A stretch of DNA of 39,398 bases from Planctomycetota bacterium (GCA_029550925.1 JAKPGL010000126.1:1-39398), one strand, 5' to 3'; positions 1 to 8,911 are shown, numbered from the stretch's first letter. Numbers and translations are program-made. Notes: generated by a model from the letters alone, not told the origin.

Positions 1-782
1 ATCAGGAACAGTTCCAACCGTCGGCCCACCACACGGTGGTCCCGTCGTTTGGCTTCCTCCAACTGTCGCAGGTATTGGTCCAATTCCTCCTGGGTGAACC
101 AGGCCGTGCCGTAAATCCGCTGCAATTGCTGCCGGGAGGCGTCGCCCTTCCAATACGCCCCGGCTGTGGAGAGCAACTTAAACGCACCGATCCGGCCCGC
201 ACTCGGTACATGCGGCCCACGACACAGGTCGATAAACTCTCCCTGCCGATAAAACGAAACTTTCTCCTCCCCGGCCAATCCTTCCTGCAAGTGCTCGACT
301 TTTAACTCTTGGCCAAGCTCCCGACACAAAGCGACCGCCCGGTCGTGCGGCTCCTCGAACCGCTCGAAAGGTTCGTCCTCCTGGATGATTTTGGCCATTT
401 CGGCCTCGATCCGCGGCAGGTCTTCCTCGGAAATGGGCTGCGGGAGTCCGAAATCGTAGTAGAAACCGTTCTCCACGGTAGGACCGAATCCCAGTTGCAC
501 CCCTTCAAACAGCCGCATCACGGCCCGGGCCATCACATGGGCGCAGGAATGCCGCATGATATCCAGCGCCTCAGGCGTCGGTGGGGCAATGAAACGCAGC
601 GAGACTTCCCCCGTCTCCGGCAGCCAGGCGTCCAATCCTACCCGTTGGCCGTCCAGTTCCGCCGCCACGGCCGATCGGGCCTCCGTGGTCTTCGCCGCAG
701 CCGCCGCATCTTTGACCTGCACCCGCTTGGAAAACTCCAGCACCTTGCCGTCAGATAATTTTACCTTGAGTTTCATGGCCAT
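1..782 (-). CDS. thrS: Threonyl-tRNA synthetase, 5' part (cut by window edge)
   Basis: Charges tRNA-Thr with threonine in the cytoplasm. About 260 N-terminal residues are visible; the class II catalytic core and anticodon-binding domain lie outside the window. Residues 4-64 form a TGS domain. Residues 70-230 match the second additional (editing) domain: its zinc/editing ligand set is present as HSCAH (His78, His82), Cys187 in DLCRGPH and His191. The run RHSCAHVMARAV and the segment LGFGPTVENGFYYDF are highly characteristic of ThrRS. Start: ATG at 782 or the in-frame ATG two codons later at 776; the Shine-Dalgarno signal is weak for both. No T-box or other leader structure is recognisable in the 245 bp upstream. 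The identification is secure; only the exact start is open. Confidence 0.96.
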   Translation of the reverse strand, partial: MAMKLKVKLSDGKVLEFSKRVQVKDAAAAAKTTEARSAVAAELDGQRVGLDAWLPETGEVSLRFIAPPTPEALDIMRHSCAHVMARAVMRLFEGVQLGFGPTVENGFYYDFGLPQPISEEDLPRIEAEMAKIIQEDEPFERFEEPHDRAVALCRELGQELKVEHLQEGLAGEEKVSFYRQGEFIDLCRGPHVPSAGRIGAFKLLSTAGAYWKGDASRQQLQRIYGTAWFTQEELDQYLRQLEEAKRRDHRVVGRRLELFL

Positions 783-1027
783 ATTCCATACCGTATTGCG
801 TTCCCCTGGGCCGCCCGCGTGGACAAATGCGGTTCGGCAGGGGAAGCACTCGCTCGTAGTTTGCCCCCGGAGGGATTCGCTTCGGAAACAATTTTACTCA
901 TTCCGAAAAGCTCTTCAGTATATGCCTAAAAAGCGGCGGGATCAAGAGAAGGCGACCTCACCCGAAGATTTCGACCGCCCCCGAACGACAGGGAAAACCA
1001 CATCGGCGGATCGCTCCATCTATCCAT

Positions 1028-3430
1028 TTACGGCAGCGGGTTCCAAGGGGCGGGCGGTGCGGCGGCGGGCGGCCCCTCCGGACCGATTTCCCCCGGATCG
1101 ATCCACACTCCCCGAGGGTCCAACTCCATCGTCCCCAGTTCAAAATCCAGCGTCATCCGATCCGCCTCGTAGCCGGTCCAAATGTTCAAAAACGCATTCT
1201 GTTGGGTGAGCAGGTCCGAAAGGGCCTCCACCAGGTCCCGGGCCGCATTGGCCCCCAACTGCAATGAGCCGGCTTTCGGAGGCCGTTCCAGGTTCAATTG
1301 CGCCACATCTACCCGGGTGATCGCCACCAACACAGAAGCCCGCCGCACCTCGAAATTCCATTGACCCAACTCAATCGAACGCAAAAGGTCCCGAAGGTTC
1401 TGTGAAATCCGATCCTCGAACGCCATGTAATCCCGTCGGGCGCGTTGATAGGCGATCAAGGCGGCTCGATAGTCGTTTCGTTCCAAAAGCCGCGTAAGCG
1501 GCGTGTCCCAGGCCAAGCCTATCCGAAGTTGCCCATTGGCCGAACGAAACTTCAACGGATTGTCGCCTACCGTGCCCAGATCACCGTTAAACGTGAGGTC
1601 TAGATCGCTTCGGAGCCGATTGGCCGCCAATTCGATCTGCCGCCATTGATCTACCAAAGCCGCCCGAGCATTCATCCAATCCAGCCGATGCTCCTGAGCG
1701 ATTTCCAAAGCCCGCTCCGGGTCCAAATCCACCGGGACCAAACTGGCCGTGTCCAGCCTGGCACGCGCCTGCACCAACGAAAGCCGAAGCAATTGGCTAG
1801 AAAGCTGCGTCATTAGCTCGGCCAACTCCATCCGGGACTGGGCCAGCGGTTGCCCCTGATCCTTGGCTTTCTGCTCCAACACATCCAGATCGACCAACGT
1901 CCCTGTGGTCTGCTCAGCCAGATGGGCGGCGTCGTGATGGAGAAACATTACCCGCCGTTCCAACTCTTCCACCGTGCCGATCCCTTCGATCCGTTCCCCG
2001 GCCAGAATTCGTGATTGGACCAAACGGTGCAAATTCTTGCGTCGGTCCGGCAATGCCTTGCGAAGCTCTTGTTGATCCTGCTGAATGGTATCCAAGAGTT
2101 CTTTGCACCGACGCCGAATCTCACTCAACTGGGATGATAAATCTTCGGGCGGTTCCCGAACCGGGTCACGTAAGACCTCCAACAGGGCTGTTACTTGTTC
2201 TTGAAGCCGGGTGGTCGCCGGAGCGATCAAATCAAACTGTTCTAAAAGTGGGTCCTGAGCGGCCATCGGCAGCTCCGGTGGAAGCCCCAAGGTGATCTTA
2301 TAGGCGTCCAGGCGGGACTGATACCCGGCCGTGTCGGCCAGCAGCGAGCTTTGGGCGGCCAGAAGCCGTTGACGGGCCAAATCCACCTGGTAACTAGTGT
2401 CCAAAAGCCCCGCCTCAAAGAATGCCTGGAGTCGGTTCATACTTTCCCGCAGAGCCGCCACATTGGCCCGTTGATTCCGCAGCCGAACCTGATCCTCCAA
2501 CAGCCGAAACAATCCGCCTGTGCCAGAGCCGCCTGTCGTCGGGGCGGTCAAAGAAAGCGGTCCTGGGCTAGGGCCGGCCCCCGGATTACGGCCTGCAATG
2601 ATATAGGTATAAAAGCCCCGCCGGAATTGCTCCATCTGTCGAAGATTGGCCAGCAATGCACGTTCCGCCAACGTCAGCTTTTCCAGGGCCACGGCCCGAC
2701 CGCCTGCGCGCAACAGCGGCTGAACAAAAGAAAAGTCTAAAATCGTAAAGGCGGCGTTGGTGTCCGGCCCGGAAAATTGCCACATGAACGAATTGGCCAA
2801 CCCCACAATCCACTGCCCGCCGGTGGCCATCAACCACTTGGCCTCTCCCGAAGTGGGCTGCTCCAACAGACTGGAAGATTCCCCCCCGCCTCGAATCCGA
2901 CCTTGAGTGGTAAATCGCGTCGAAGTACGGGCAAAAAACTGCACATCAAACCGAAACCGCTCTGCCGCCACATCCAAGGCGGCTAAATACAGGTCCTCCA
3001 ATTCCCGCTGATAGTCCCGAGAATGCAACAGGGCCAGTTGGATCGCCGTATCCCGGTTCAAAAGGACCTGCCCCTCCTCGTCCACCGGCAGATACTCCTT
3101 CCATCGGCCGAAATCGACCGTGCTCACCCTGCCGTATTTCGCCCAGGCCTTCGACCCTCGTTTCCCGTCCACACATTCCATCAACCGTTGCGCCGCTGGA
3201 TCATCCGGCGGCATCGGCGGGAAATCCGGGTCGCAAGGATCGTAAAGCCGGGACCTGGGATCAGGCTGAATCGTGTAGTCGATCAGGGGGGGATCCAGAT
3301 TCTGTTGAGCTGCCGTCTGGACCACTTGGCAAACCTCGGTATCGGCTGCTTGGCGATAATGGGCACGACTACAACCCAAAAAGGAGAAGAGCACCCCCCC
3401 TATCAACATGTGGAAAAGAGTGGTTTTCAT
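1028..3430 (-). CDS. TolC-like outer-membrane efflux lipoprotein with long coiled-coil insert
   Basis: Predicted 800-aa member of the outer membrane efflux protein (OEP/TolC) family, which forms trimeric channels with periplasmic alpha-helical barrels for type I secretion or efflux. The start MKTTLFHMLIGG at 3430 gives a lipoprotein-type signal peptide ending FLGC; an upstream in-frame start at 3559 would add 43 basic residues and is less likely. The N-terminal part has a TolC-like helix-strand pattern (LNRDTAIQLALLHSRDYQ, then YLAALDVAAERFRFDVQF). The C-terminal half repeats it (DPERALEIAQEHRLDWMNARAAL). Between them about 200 residues are predicted helical and rich in Gln, Glu and Arg, making the protein much longer than the usual 430-500 aa. 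No membrane-fusion or RND/ABC partner is adjacent, so the transport substrate cannot be inferred. Family confident, function general. Confidence 0.82.
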   Translation of the reverse strand: MKTTLFHMLIGGVLFSFLGCSRAHYRQAADTEVCQVVQTAAQQNLDPPLIDYTIQPDPRSRLYDPCDPDFPPMPPDDPAAQRLMECVDGKRGSKAWAKYGRVSTVDFGRWKEYLPVDEEGQVLLNRDTAIQLALLHSRDYQRELEDLYLAALDVAAERFRFDVQFFARTSTRFTTQGRIRGGGESSSLLEQPTSGEAKWLMATGGQWIVGLANSFMWQFSGPDTNAAFTILDFSFVQPLLRAGGRAVALEKLTLAERALLANLRQMEQFRRGFYTYIIAGRNPGAGPSPGPLSLTAPTTGGSGTGGLFRLLEDQVRLRNQRANVAALRESMNRLQAFFEAGLLDTSYQVDLARQRLLAAQSSLLADTAGYQSRLDAYKITLGLPPELPMAAQDPLLEQFDLIAPATTRLQEQVTALLEVLRDPVREPPEDLSSQLSEIRRRCKELLDTIQQDQQELRKALPDRRKNLHRLVQSRILAGERIEGIGTVEELERRVMFLHHDAAHLAEQTTGTLVDLDVLEQKAKDQGQPLAQSRMELAELMTQLSSQLLRLSLVQARARLDTASLVPVDLDPERALEIAQEHRLDWMNARAALVDQWRQIELAANRLRSDLDLTFNGDLGTVGDNPLKFRSANGQLRIGLAWDTPLTRLLERNDYRAALIAYQRARRDYMAFEDRISQNLRDLLRSIELGQWNFEVRRASVLVAITRVDVAQLNLERPPKAGSLQLGANAARDLVEALSDLLTQQNAFLNIWTGYEADRMTLDFELGTMELDPRGVWIDPGEIGPEGPPAAAPPAPWNPLP

Positions 3431-4036
3431 TGGCCACCCAAAAGATGGGTTTGAATGCGAGGCATTTTGTGCGTCTTTTTGAGGGACGAATAGAACAACC
3501 CGGGAGGGCCTTCCTTTTAAGAAAAAAATTTTGTTGGGGGCTTCTCCAATCATGAGCAAAAAGAACCTAACGCAGGAAAAGAAGCCAACGAATCAGCAGT
3601 TATCACTCTTCCCTTCATCCTTCAGGTCAAAGGGGGAATCCTTCTCCTTGAGCCTGCTGCGGAAGGCTAGACTGTAGGATTGCCGGAGAACGCGCGAACA
3701 ATGGGAGGACCTCTTAAAATTAACTCTTTTAGGTTATACAATTCCCCTAATTTTAGTTATTTCCCCGCATCGCTAAAATTGGTGGATACCTACCCATTTT
3801 GTAGAGAGGTTTTGCAAAACTGGCGTCTCCGGGCAGACCCTTTTCTAACCATTCGGACAGGAAAATAGAGAGACTTAAACGATTGTGAGAGAATTAGCGA
3901 TAAAGATGAGTTTTTGCATAAGGAGAGATAGATCAAATAGGCTAGCAGGGTAAGTGTACCCAAAGGACTCCGGCAAACCGACGGCCAACCGGACGGCAGG
4001 ATCGCTCTGTGTTTTTAAGATTCCCAGGGCAGAATC
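3431..4036. other. Long intergenic region, no gene seen
   Basis: About 600 bp between the divergent TolC-like gene and the coiled-coil gene. It contains A/T-rich runs and only short reading frames (for example 3680-3868) without a ribosome-binding site or recognisable protein. It probably holds the promoter for the minus-strand TolC-like gene, but I cannot point to clear hexamers. No tRNA-like or other structured RNA was recognised. Confidence 0.5.
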
Positions 4037-4065
4037 TTGACAGGGCCAGGGGGTCGAAATACCAT
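4037..4065 (+). promoter_or_regulatory. Candidate sigma70 promoter
   Basis: TTGACA (4037-4042) matches the -35 consensus perfectly. After a 17-bp spacer comes TACCAT (4060-4065), four of six matches to the -10 consensus. It lies 112 bp upstream of the ATG at 4178 and points towards that gene. This is inferred from consensus only; planctomycete promoters are not well defined. Confidence 0.4.
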
Positions 4066-4177
4066 CGAAGTTGTAGGAGGCTACAAGAGGGCGGTTTCTA
4101 GCTCCAGGGAGGGGGGGCTAGGGCTGCCAGGCGGCTTTGGGAAAACGTAGATTTCTTTTCTTTGGTACGGCAATCCC

Positions 4178-5326
4178 ATGAGTATTTGGAACAAGGTGCT
4201 GTTGGGATTTATTTTTCTGTTGTCGTTGGGCTTTTTCTACATGGCGGCCCGAACGCTCAAAACCCATCAGGTTTGGCGTGAGTCCGCCCAAAAGTATGAA
4301 CAAGCCATTCGACAAACTCTCAAAGGTCCGCTGTCTTCGGAAGAGATCAGCGGCGAAATGCTTGGATTGGTAGCGAAAGGAACTCTTTCGCCCTACAACG
4401 AAACGATCCAAGAGATTCTCCAAGAGACCGAAGCGGTTCGGGAAGGGGAACAGAAAAGTCTCCGGAGTTTAAGAGCAGCGTTGGACCGGGAGCTTTTTAT
4501 GCGTGGCAGGGTCTGGCGGGATGTACGCCCTGCGAAGCGTCCCACCGAGCCGAACGAAAAAGGCGAGTTCGAGCTGATGGTGGATATGGCCTCCGAACAG
4601 CACCAGCTCACGGATAAAATGGTCCTTTATCTGTTCGAGGAGAAGCTCGCTCAAGACGGAGGTCGATATCTGGGCGAGTTTAGGGTCTCCGGGGTAGGGG
4701 GCAAGCAAGTTACCCTCAACCCAGCCAAGAAAATGGATCAGGAAGAATACAATCGGCTTGTTAAAAGCAGTGGGCCGTGGGTGATTTACGAGCGGCTTCC
4801 GATGGATCGGCATGATCTTTTTGAAGGGTTGTCGGAACAAGACCTGAAGGCGATGATGCCGTCGGCTTATCAAGAGATTCTTCGACATGGCCAACCCGCC
4901 AAGGCGGACGATCCGCCGGAATGTGTGGTAGATGGGAAATATCAGCGGCCTTTGATCGATTTTGCATTGGCGTTGAACCATGCGCATATACGGCGATCGC
5001 AGTTAATCGATCTGAAGAAGGCGGCGGAGCGGGACAAGGAAATGATCGACAAGGCCCTCGCCGTCGCCCAGGCCCAACAGAAAGTCTATGAACAACAAAA
5101 GGAGGAAGCCGAAAAAGCCCTGAAACAGATGGAATCCGAACGGAATGCGGCGGCGGCGCATCTGAAAGAAGTCGAAGAGCGATTGGCCGCCAACCAGGCA
5201 GAAATCCAAAAAACCATTGACCAAATCCAAAATCTCACCCGCCAAATCGCCCGGATTCAATTGGAAGTGAGTCGGAAAATCGAAGAGCGGACCCGCGCCG
5301 CTCTGCAGGCCGACGCCGTCCGATAA
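4178..5326 (+). CDS. Membrane-anchored coiled-coil protein of unknown function
   Basis: A 382-aa protein I do not recognise by name. Residues 5-25 (WNKVLLGFIFLLSLGFFYMAA) form one N-terminal membrane segment followed by a soluble domain, so it is probably anchored in the inner membrane. The middle (about 90-260) is a mixed domain without recognised motifs. Residues 270-375 are a long, highly charged coiled coil rich in Lys, Glu, Gln and Ala (repeated EEAEKALKQMESER type heptads). Layout suggests a structural or scaffolding role in the envelope, but this is inference. It stands alone on the plus strand, divergent from the TolC-like gene. Confidence 0.75.
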   Translation: MSIWNKVLLGFIFLLSLGFFYMAARTLKTHQVWRESAQKYEQAIRQTLKGPLSSEEISGEMLGLVAKGTLSPYNETIQEILQETEAVREGEQKSLRSLRAALDRELFMRGRVWRDVRPAKRPTEPNEKGEFELMVDMASEQHQLTDKMVLYLFEEKLAQDGGRYLGEFRVSGVGGKQVTLNPAKKMDQEEYNRLVKSSGPWVIYERLPMDRHDLFEGLSEQDLKAMMPSAYQEILRHGQPAKADDPPECVVDGKYQRPLIDFALALNHAHIRRSQLIDLKKAAERDKEMIDKALAVAQAQQKVYEQQKEEAEKALKQMESERNAAAAHLKEVEERLAANQAEIQKTIDQIQNLTRQIARIQLEVSRKIEERTRAALQADAVR

Positions 5327-5636
5327 CCTTCTCGGAACCAGAGGGAACCGTTCACAGGGCGGCCTGAAGGGTACACAGGCTGGCCCAAGCGTGAGTGGAT
5401 AGCGGTCTTGACAAACGTCGCTACACAGAGCGCAGAATGGGCCGAAAAAGGGGGTGTCTCCCGGGCGGTGAACGGTTACAACCAGAGACCACCGTGCTGT
5501 TTTCCTTCCGACGCCCCCGGACGCCCATCAAGGGTTTTCGGTTTCGGATGGGCGGCGAAGCAATCTTAACTTGGGACGGGGACCGCCGCAGATCGGCCTT
5601 TTCCCCGAACCTTTCTGTTCAAGGAGCCTGTTTCCG
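5327..5636. other. Intergenic region, no gene seen
   Basis: A 310-bp gap before the ribonuclease gene. A reading frame at 5395-5640 has no Shine-Dalgarno sequence and an arginine-rich translation typical of non-coding GC-rich DNA. A TTGACA occurs near 5409, but its best -10 partner (CAGAAT) is 19 bp away, so it is only a weak promoter candidate for the downstream gene. Confidence 0.4.
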
Positions 5637-7034
5637 GTGAGACTTCAGTTTTTAGGCGCCAATGGGCAAGTAACCGGCTCTCGCACGTGTCTGTGTGCGG
5701 GCCGAAGTAAAATACTCATCGACTGTGGGATGTTTCAGGAGCGGCAGTTTTTGGACTGGAATTGGCAGCGGAGTCCGATTCCGCCGCATCGGCTGGACGC
5801 CGTGTTGCTGACGCACGCTCATCTGGACCACTGTGGGCTGTTGCCCCGTCTGGTGCAGGAGGGGTTTCGGGGGCCGATTTACGCCACGTCGGCCACGTGC
5901 GATCTGGCCGAGATTGTGCTCCAGGATTCGGCCGAGATTCAAGTGGAAGACACCGCACAGAAGCGGAAACGGCACCATCGGGAAGGCCGACAAGGCGCCC
6001 ATCCAGAAATCCCCCTCTACACCCCGGTGGAAGTCCGTCGGACGATGAGACATTTCAAGTCGGTTGCTTACGGCGAGCCGGTGGCCGTGGCGGAAGGGAT
6101 AACGGCCGTCTTCCATGACGCCGGGCATATTCTCGGTTCAGCGATGATCGAGCTGCGGATCGACGAGGGCGCCGGCCAACAGCGGATCATTTTTACCGGC
6201 GACATCGGCCAGTGGGACAGGCCGATCCTCCGAGACCCCACCAGCTTTGCCGAGGCGGATTACATCGTCATGGAGGCCACCTACGGCAATCGGGACCATC
6301 CGCAGAACGGGCCGGTCCAGGAGCAGCTTCGGCGGGTGGTGGCGGAGACGTTGGCGCGAGGCGGAAATGTGGTCATCCCCGCGTTCGCCGTCGAACGAAC
6401 GCAAGAATTGCTCTATTACTTTCGCCAATTGGCCGAGCAACGGATATTGAACGGCGCGCCGGTGGCGGTAGATAGTCCAATGGCGGTGGAAGTGTCGGAG
6501 GTGTTTCGTCAGCATCGGGAGGATTTTGACGCAGAAATGCAGGACCTGACATCTGGCGACCGTTGGCCGTTGGAATTTCCTGGACTGCTGCAAACCCGAA
6601 CTCGGGACGAATCCAAAGCATTGAACAGCCTAGACCGGCCGGCGGTAATCATAGCGACTTCCGGCATGTGTACCGCAGGCCGAATCAAACACCATCTCGC
6701 GCACAACATCAGCCGACCGGAATCGACCATTCTTTTTACTTCCTACCAAGCGCCGGGTACGTTGGGCCGACAGATTTTGGACGGCCAGCCGGAAGTGCGA
6801 ATTCTCGGCCGATTCTATCCCGTATTGGCCAAGGTGGAGCAAATTCACGGGTTATCGGGCCATGCGGATCGCAGCGGATTGCGGCGCTGGCTGAGCGGCT
6901 TTGTCCGACCGCCGCGCCGGGTGTGGATTCACCACGCCGAACCCGCCGCTGCGGAGGCGATGCTCCTCTATCTGCGGAACGAACTCGGCTGGGACGCCGA
7001 ACTGCCGCAGTACGAACAAACCGTCTTGGGCTAA
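5637..7034 (+). CDS. Beta-CASP metallo-beta-lactamase ribonuclease (RNA-processing exonuclease)
   Basis: A 465-aa zinc-dependent MBL-fold hydrolase of the beta-CASP group, related to bacterial homologues of the eukaryotic CPSF-73 mRNA-processing nuclease. The MBL motif HAHLDH lies at residues 60-65, and a second metal-binding region is seen in HDAGHILGSAMIEL. The beta-CASP segment follows (FAVERTQELLYYF, DSPMAVEVSEVF, TSGMCTAGRIKHHL). The C-terminal RNA-specificity (RMMBL) domain contains GLSGHADRSGL. The start is taken as GTG at 5637 because AAGGAG (5621-5626) lies 10 bp upstream and residues MRLQFLGA begin the conserved fold; an upstream in-frame start at 5571 is unsupported. It is likely cytoplasmic and involved in RNA maturation or decay. 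The individual substrate is unknown. Confidence 0.92.
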   Translation: MRLQFLGANGQVTGSRTCLCAGRSKILIDCGMFQERQFLDWNWQRSPIPPHRLDAVLLTHAHLDHCGLLPRLVQEGFRGPIYATSATCDLAEIVLQDSAEIQVEDTAQKRKRHHREGRQGAHPEIPLYTPVEVRRTMRHFKSVAYGEPVAVAEGITAVFHDAGHILGSAMIELRIDEGAGQQRIIFTGDIGQWDRPILRDPTSFAEADYIVMEATYGNRDHPQNGPVQEQLRRVVAETLARGGNVVIPAFAVERTQELLYYFRQLAEQRILNGAPVAVDSPMAVEVSEVFRQHREDFDAEMQDLTSGDRWPLEFPGLLQTRTRDESKALNSLDRPAVIIATSGMCTAGRIKHHLAHNISRPESTILFTSYQAPGTLGRQILDGQPEVRILGRFYPVLAKVEQIHGLSGHADRSGLRRWLSGFVRPPRRVWIHHAEPAAAEAMLLYLRNELGWDAELPQYEQTVLG

Positions 7035-7040
7035 AGAGAC

Positions 7041-7074
7041 GCCCCGTGTTAAGCGAAAGAAAGGCCGACGGGGC
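7041..7074 (+). terminator. Hairpin after the ribonuclease gene
   Basis: Perfect 7-bp arms GCCCCGT (7041-7047) and ACGGGGC (7068-7074) with a 20-base loop begin 7 bp after the stop codon at 7034. No T-run follows, so termination would be Rho-dependent or weak. Confidence 0.35.
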
Positions 7075-7095
7075 CTTCCCCACCATGTGGTGGAA

Positions 7096-7184
7096 GAGGT
7101 TCTAACAAAACGGCCTTTCCTGCCTGCTTCTTCCAGGTAGGGGGAATAGTCGAATTTTTTGGAGGTTCGTTTTGTTAGAGCCTC
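7096..7184. repeat. Spaced inverted repeat, 16-bp arms
   Basis: GAGGTTCTAACAAAAC (7096-7111) is matched at 15 of 16 positions by the reverse complement of 7169-7184. The spacer is 57 bp. It lies in the 376-bp gap between the ribonuclease and TPR lipoprotein genes. It could be a mobile-repeat remnant or a large stem-loop; no function is evident. Confidence 0.6.
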
Positions 7185-7290
7185 TAAGGTTTCTGCGCCC
7201 TTTTTGGGGCCTATTCGCCCCGAGCAGGCCGGCTCGGAACCACTCGGACGCAACTCCTAGGATCGCCCCGCTGGACGTTTGACCTCCGTC

Positions 7291-7317
7291 TGGACAAGCT
7301 GGCGGATTCTTTATAAA
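7291..7317 (+). promoter_or_regulatory. Weak candidate promoter for the TPR lipoprotein gene
   Basis: TGGACA (7291-7296) and TATAAA (7312-7317) each match consensus at five of six positions, but the spacer is only 15 bp. The site is about 94 bp upstream of the ATG at 7411. Confidence 0.3.
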
Positions 7318-7410
7318 TTGTTTTTCCTTTCGGAAACCTCTTGGATCAGATTCGGTTTTCGTCGGCTGGGAGAAGTCGGCCTATTTCTTCCAAAGAAAAG
7401 GACGTTGGAA

Positions 7411-7944
7411 ATGGCGTCGTTGGCTGGGAGGAGCGTTAGAAGACAAGGATTGGCTTGGCGGGCTATTTGTATAGCTCGGATCGGGATAGTCCTGGGGATG
7501 GTGGGTGGATTGCTGGTCGGCTGCGGCGGGGGCGGTGGGAAAGGGGCGTCCGCGTCGGCCCCGCCTAGTCCCCAGGCCCGGGAAGCTTTCAACAAGGGGA
7601 AATCGCTCATCAATTCGGATCGGGCCGCCGCCATTGCCGCGTTTACCGAGGCCATTCAGGCCGCCCCTCAATTCCAGCAGGCTTACGTCTGGCGCGGCGT
7701 GGCGTATCAAGAAGACGGCCAAAGAGAAAACGCCGTGAAAGATTTCTCCAAGGCCATCGAACTCGATCCTACGGATAACTATGCCCTAGAACAACGGGCC
7801 GCCCTCTATCGCCGAATGGGCCAATCCGACAAAGCGCAGGCCGATGAAGATCGGGCCGCCCAATTGCGAGAAAAAAATCGTGAGCAAATTCGCAAAAACG
7901 TCGAAGACGCCAAAAACGCAAAAAAACGCAAAAAACGCTCCTAA
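7411..7944 (+). CDS. TPR-repeat lipoprotein
   Basis: A 177-aa protein with a signal peptide and lipobox LVGC (Cys38), followed by a glycine-rich linker, so probably a lipid-anchored envelope protein. Residues about 55-155 hold three tetratricopeptide repeats (AREAFNKGKSLINSDRAAA; AYVWRGVAYQEDGQRENAV; ALEQRAALYRRMGQSDKAQ), a protein-protein interaction scaffold. The C-terminal 25 residues are very Lys/Arg/Asn-rich. The ATG at 7411 is chosen because AAGGA (7398-7402) sits 8 bp upstream; an earlier in-frame start at 7279 would add 44 residues and hide the signal peptide. No partner gene is evident: the next gene is convergent. Confidence 0.82.
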   Translation: MASLAGRSVRRQGLAWRAICIARIGIVLGMVGGLLVGCGGGGGKGASASAPPSPQAREAFNKGKSLINSDRAAAIAAFTEAIQAAPQFQQAYVWRGVAYQEDGQRENAVKDFSKAIELDPTDNYALEQRAALYRRMGQSDKAQADEDRAAQLREKNREQIRKNVEDAKNAKKRKKRS

Positions 7945-7994
7945 ACGTCCCCCCGGTATATTGGTATCTTCGGCTCGACTGCTTCCGTGTGAAT

Positions 7995-8015
7995 AAAAGG
8001 CCGACGACGCCTTTT
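7995..8015. terminator. Bidirectional intrinsic terminator between convergent genes
   Basis: AAAAGGC (7995-8001) and GCCTTTT (8009-8015) form a perfect 7-bp stem with a 7-base loop. It lies between the converging TPR lipoprotein gene (ends 7944) and the ACT-domain gene (ends 8028). The T-rich arm makes it plausible in both directions. Confidence 0.6.
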
Positions 8016-8027
8016 GCCGAGCGTTTG

Positions 8028-8522
8028 TTAGTCATTCTCTTGCAGGTCGCCCTCGGTAACCATCGTAAAGCCCCGGTTGGCCAGCGTCTCCATAGCAAGT
8101 TCAAGATTATCGACCATCAGGGCGACGGCCGGTCGGCCATGCGGGCGCACCAAGAGCGGATATGCCTGGATGATATTGACCTCGGCCTGCAGCAGAGCAG
8201 TACAAACTTCCAGCAGGGCGTGCGGTCCGGGCGGCTGTTCCACGCCGATCAGGTCGGTTTCGATGATCGCCAGGCCGGCGCGTTCGAGAATCTCCCGGCC
8301 TTCTTCAGGATGGCTCAGCAAAAACCGCACAAAGGCGCACTCCGCCGAATCGAGGATCGACAAGGCCACGATCCGCACTTTACTGCCTTCAAACCGGCGG
8401 ATGACCTCCAGCAGTTGGCCCACCCGGTTTTCTAAAAAGACGGTAAATTGCCGGATTGTTGGATAGTTTCGGCCCCGGAGCGTGGAAAAACCGGCGCCTG
8501 CTTGGCCTCCGTCGTAACTCAT
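8028..8522 (-). CDS. Tandem ACT-domain protein
   Basis: A 164-aa protein that appears to consist of two ACT-like small-molecule-binding domains: about residues 20-85 (RQFTVFLENRVGQLLEVIRRFE, IVALSILDSAECAFVRFLL) and 90-155 (ALLEVCTALLQAEVNIIQAYPLLV). ACT domains usually bind amino acids and regulate biosynthetic enzymes. No catalytic domain is attached, so this is probably a free-standing regulatory subunit or amino-acid sensor. Similar stand-alone proteins are sometimes annotated as acetolactate-synthase-like, but no ilv gene is nearby. The ATG at 8522 has an AGGAG about 7 bp upstream. It is convergent with the TPR gene and divergent from the PEP-CTERM gene. Confidence 0.78.
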   Translation of the reverse strand: MSYDGGQAGAGFSTLRGRNYPTIRQFTVFLENRVGQLLEVIRRFEGSKVRIVALSILDSAECAFVRFLLSHPEEGREILERAGLAIIETDLIGVEQPPGPHALLEVCTALLQAEVNIIQAYPLLVRPHGRPAVALMVDNLELAMETLANRGFTMVTEGDLQEND

Positions 8523-8631
8523 AGCCCGCTCCTATTAGTTACTGGTCCAAAGGATTTCCGGCAGGCCCACTGCAAGCCCGCTTCCCTGATCGACTTTCTG
8601 GCCTTCTTGGCCACTCTTTCATGTGCCTAAG

Positions 8632-8658
8632 TTTATATTTTCCCAAAGGTTGTGTCAA
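8632..8658 (-). promoter_or_regulatory. Candidate promoter for the ACT-domain gene
   Basis: On the minus strand, TTGACA (8658-8653) is a perfect -35 and TATAAA (8637-8632) a good -10, with a 15-bp spacer; TAAACT two bases further on would give 17 bp. It lies about 110 bp upstream of the ATG at 8522. Confidence 0.45.
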
Positions 8659-8761
8659 CCGTGTTCCGACGGCCCTTTCGGAAGTTTTTCATAGAAACGG
8701 AACCGCTCCCTGGGAGGCATGGATTGTAACCCAGGCCGTCCTGCCTGGTTTGACGCCGTCT

Positions 8762-8818
8762 AACAACCGGCGTTACGATGCCTATACGATGCCTAAACAA
8801 CCGACGTTACGACGCCTA
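8762..8818. repeat. Two 23-bp imperfect direct repeats
   Basis: Positions 8762-8784 and 8796-8818 match at 21 of 23 positions, sharing AACAACCG, CGTTACGA and GCCTA. The period is 34 bp and the unit includes a partial third copy of ACGATGCCTA between them. They lie about 95 bp upstream of the PEP-CTERM gene start, where a regulator-binding site could be, but no regulator is identified. Confidence 0.6.
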
Positions 8819-8911
8819 ATACAAAATCCTTGCAATGGCTCGAAAAGGAGAGTATCCTAAAGGGCAGCTTCGTATCTTCCTTTCGGGCCTTTTTGTAGAG
8901 GAGATGCTCCG

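Noticed and set aside
3680-3868. Small reading frame in the long intergenic gap
   Set aside because: No ribosome-binding site, no recognisable family and non-coding-like composition.
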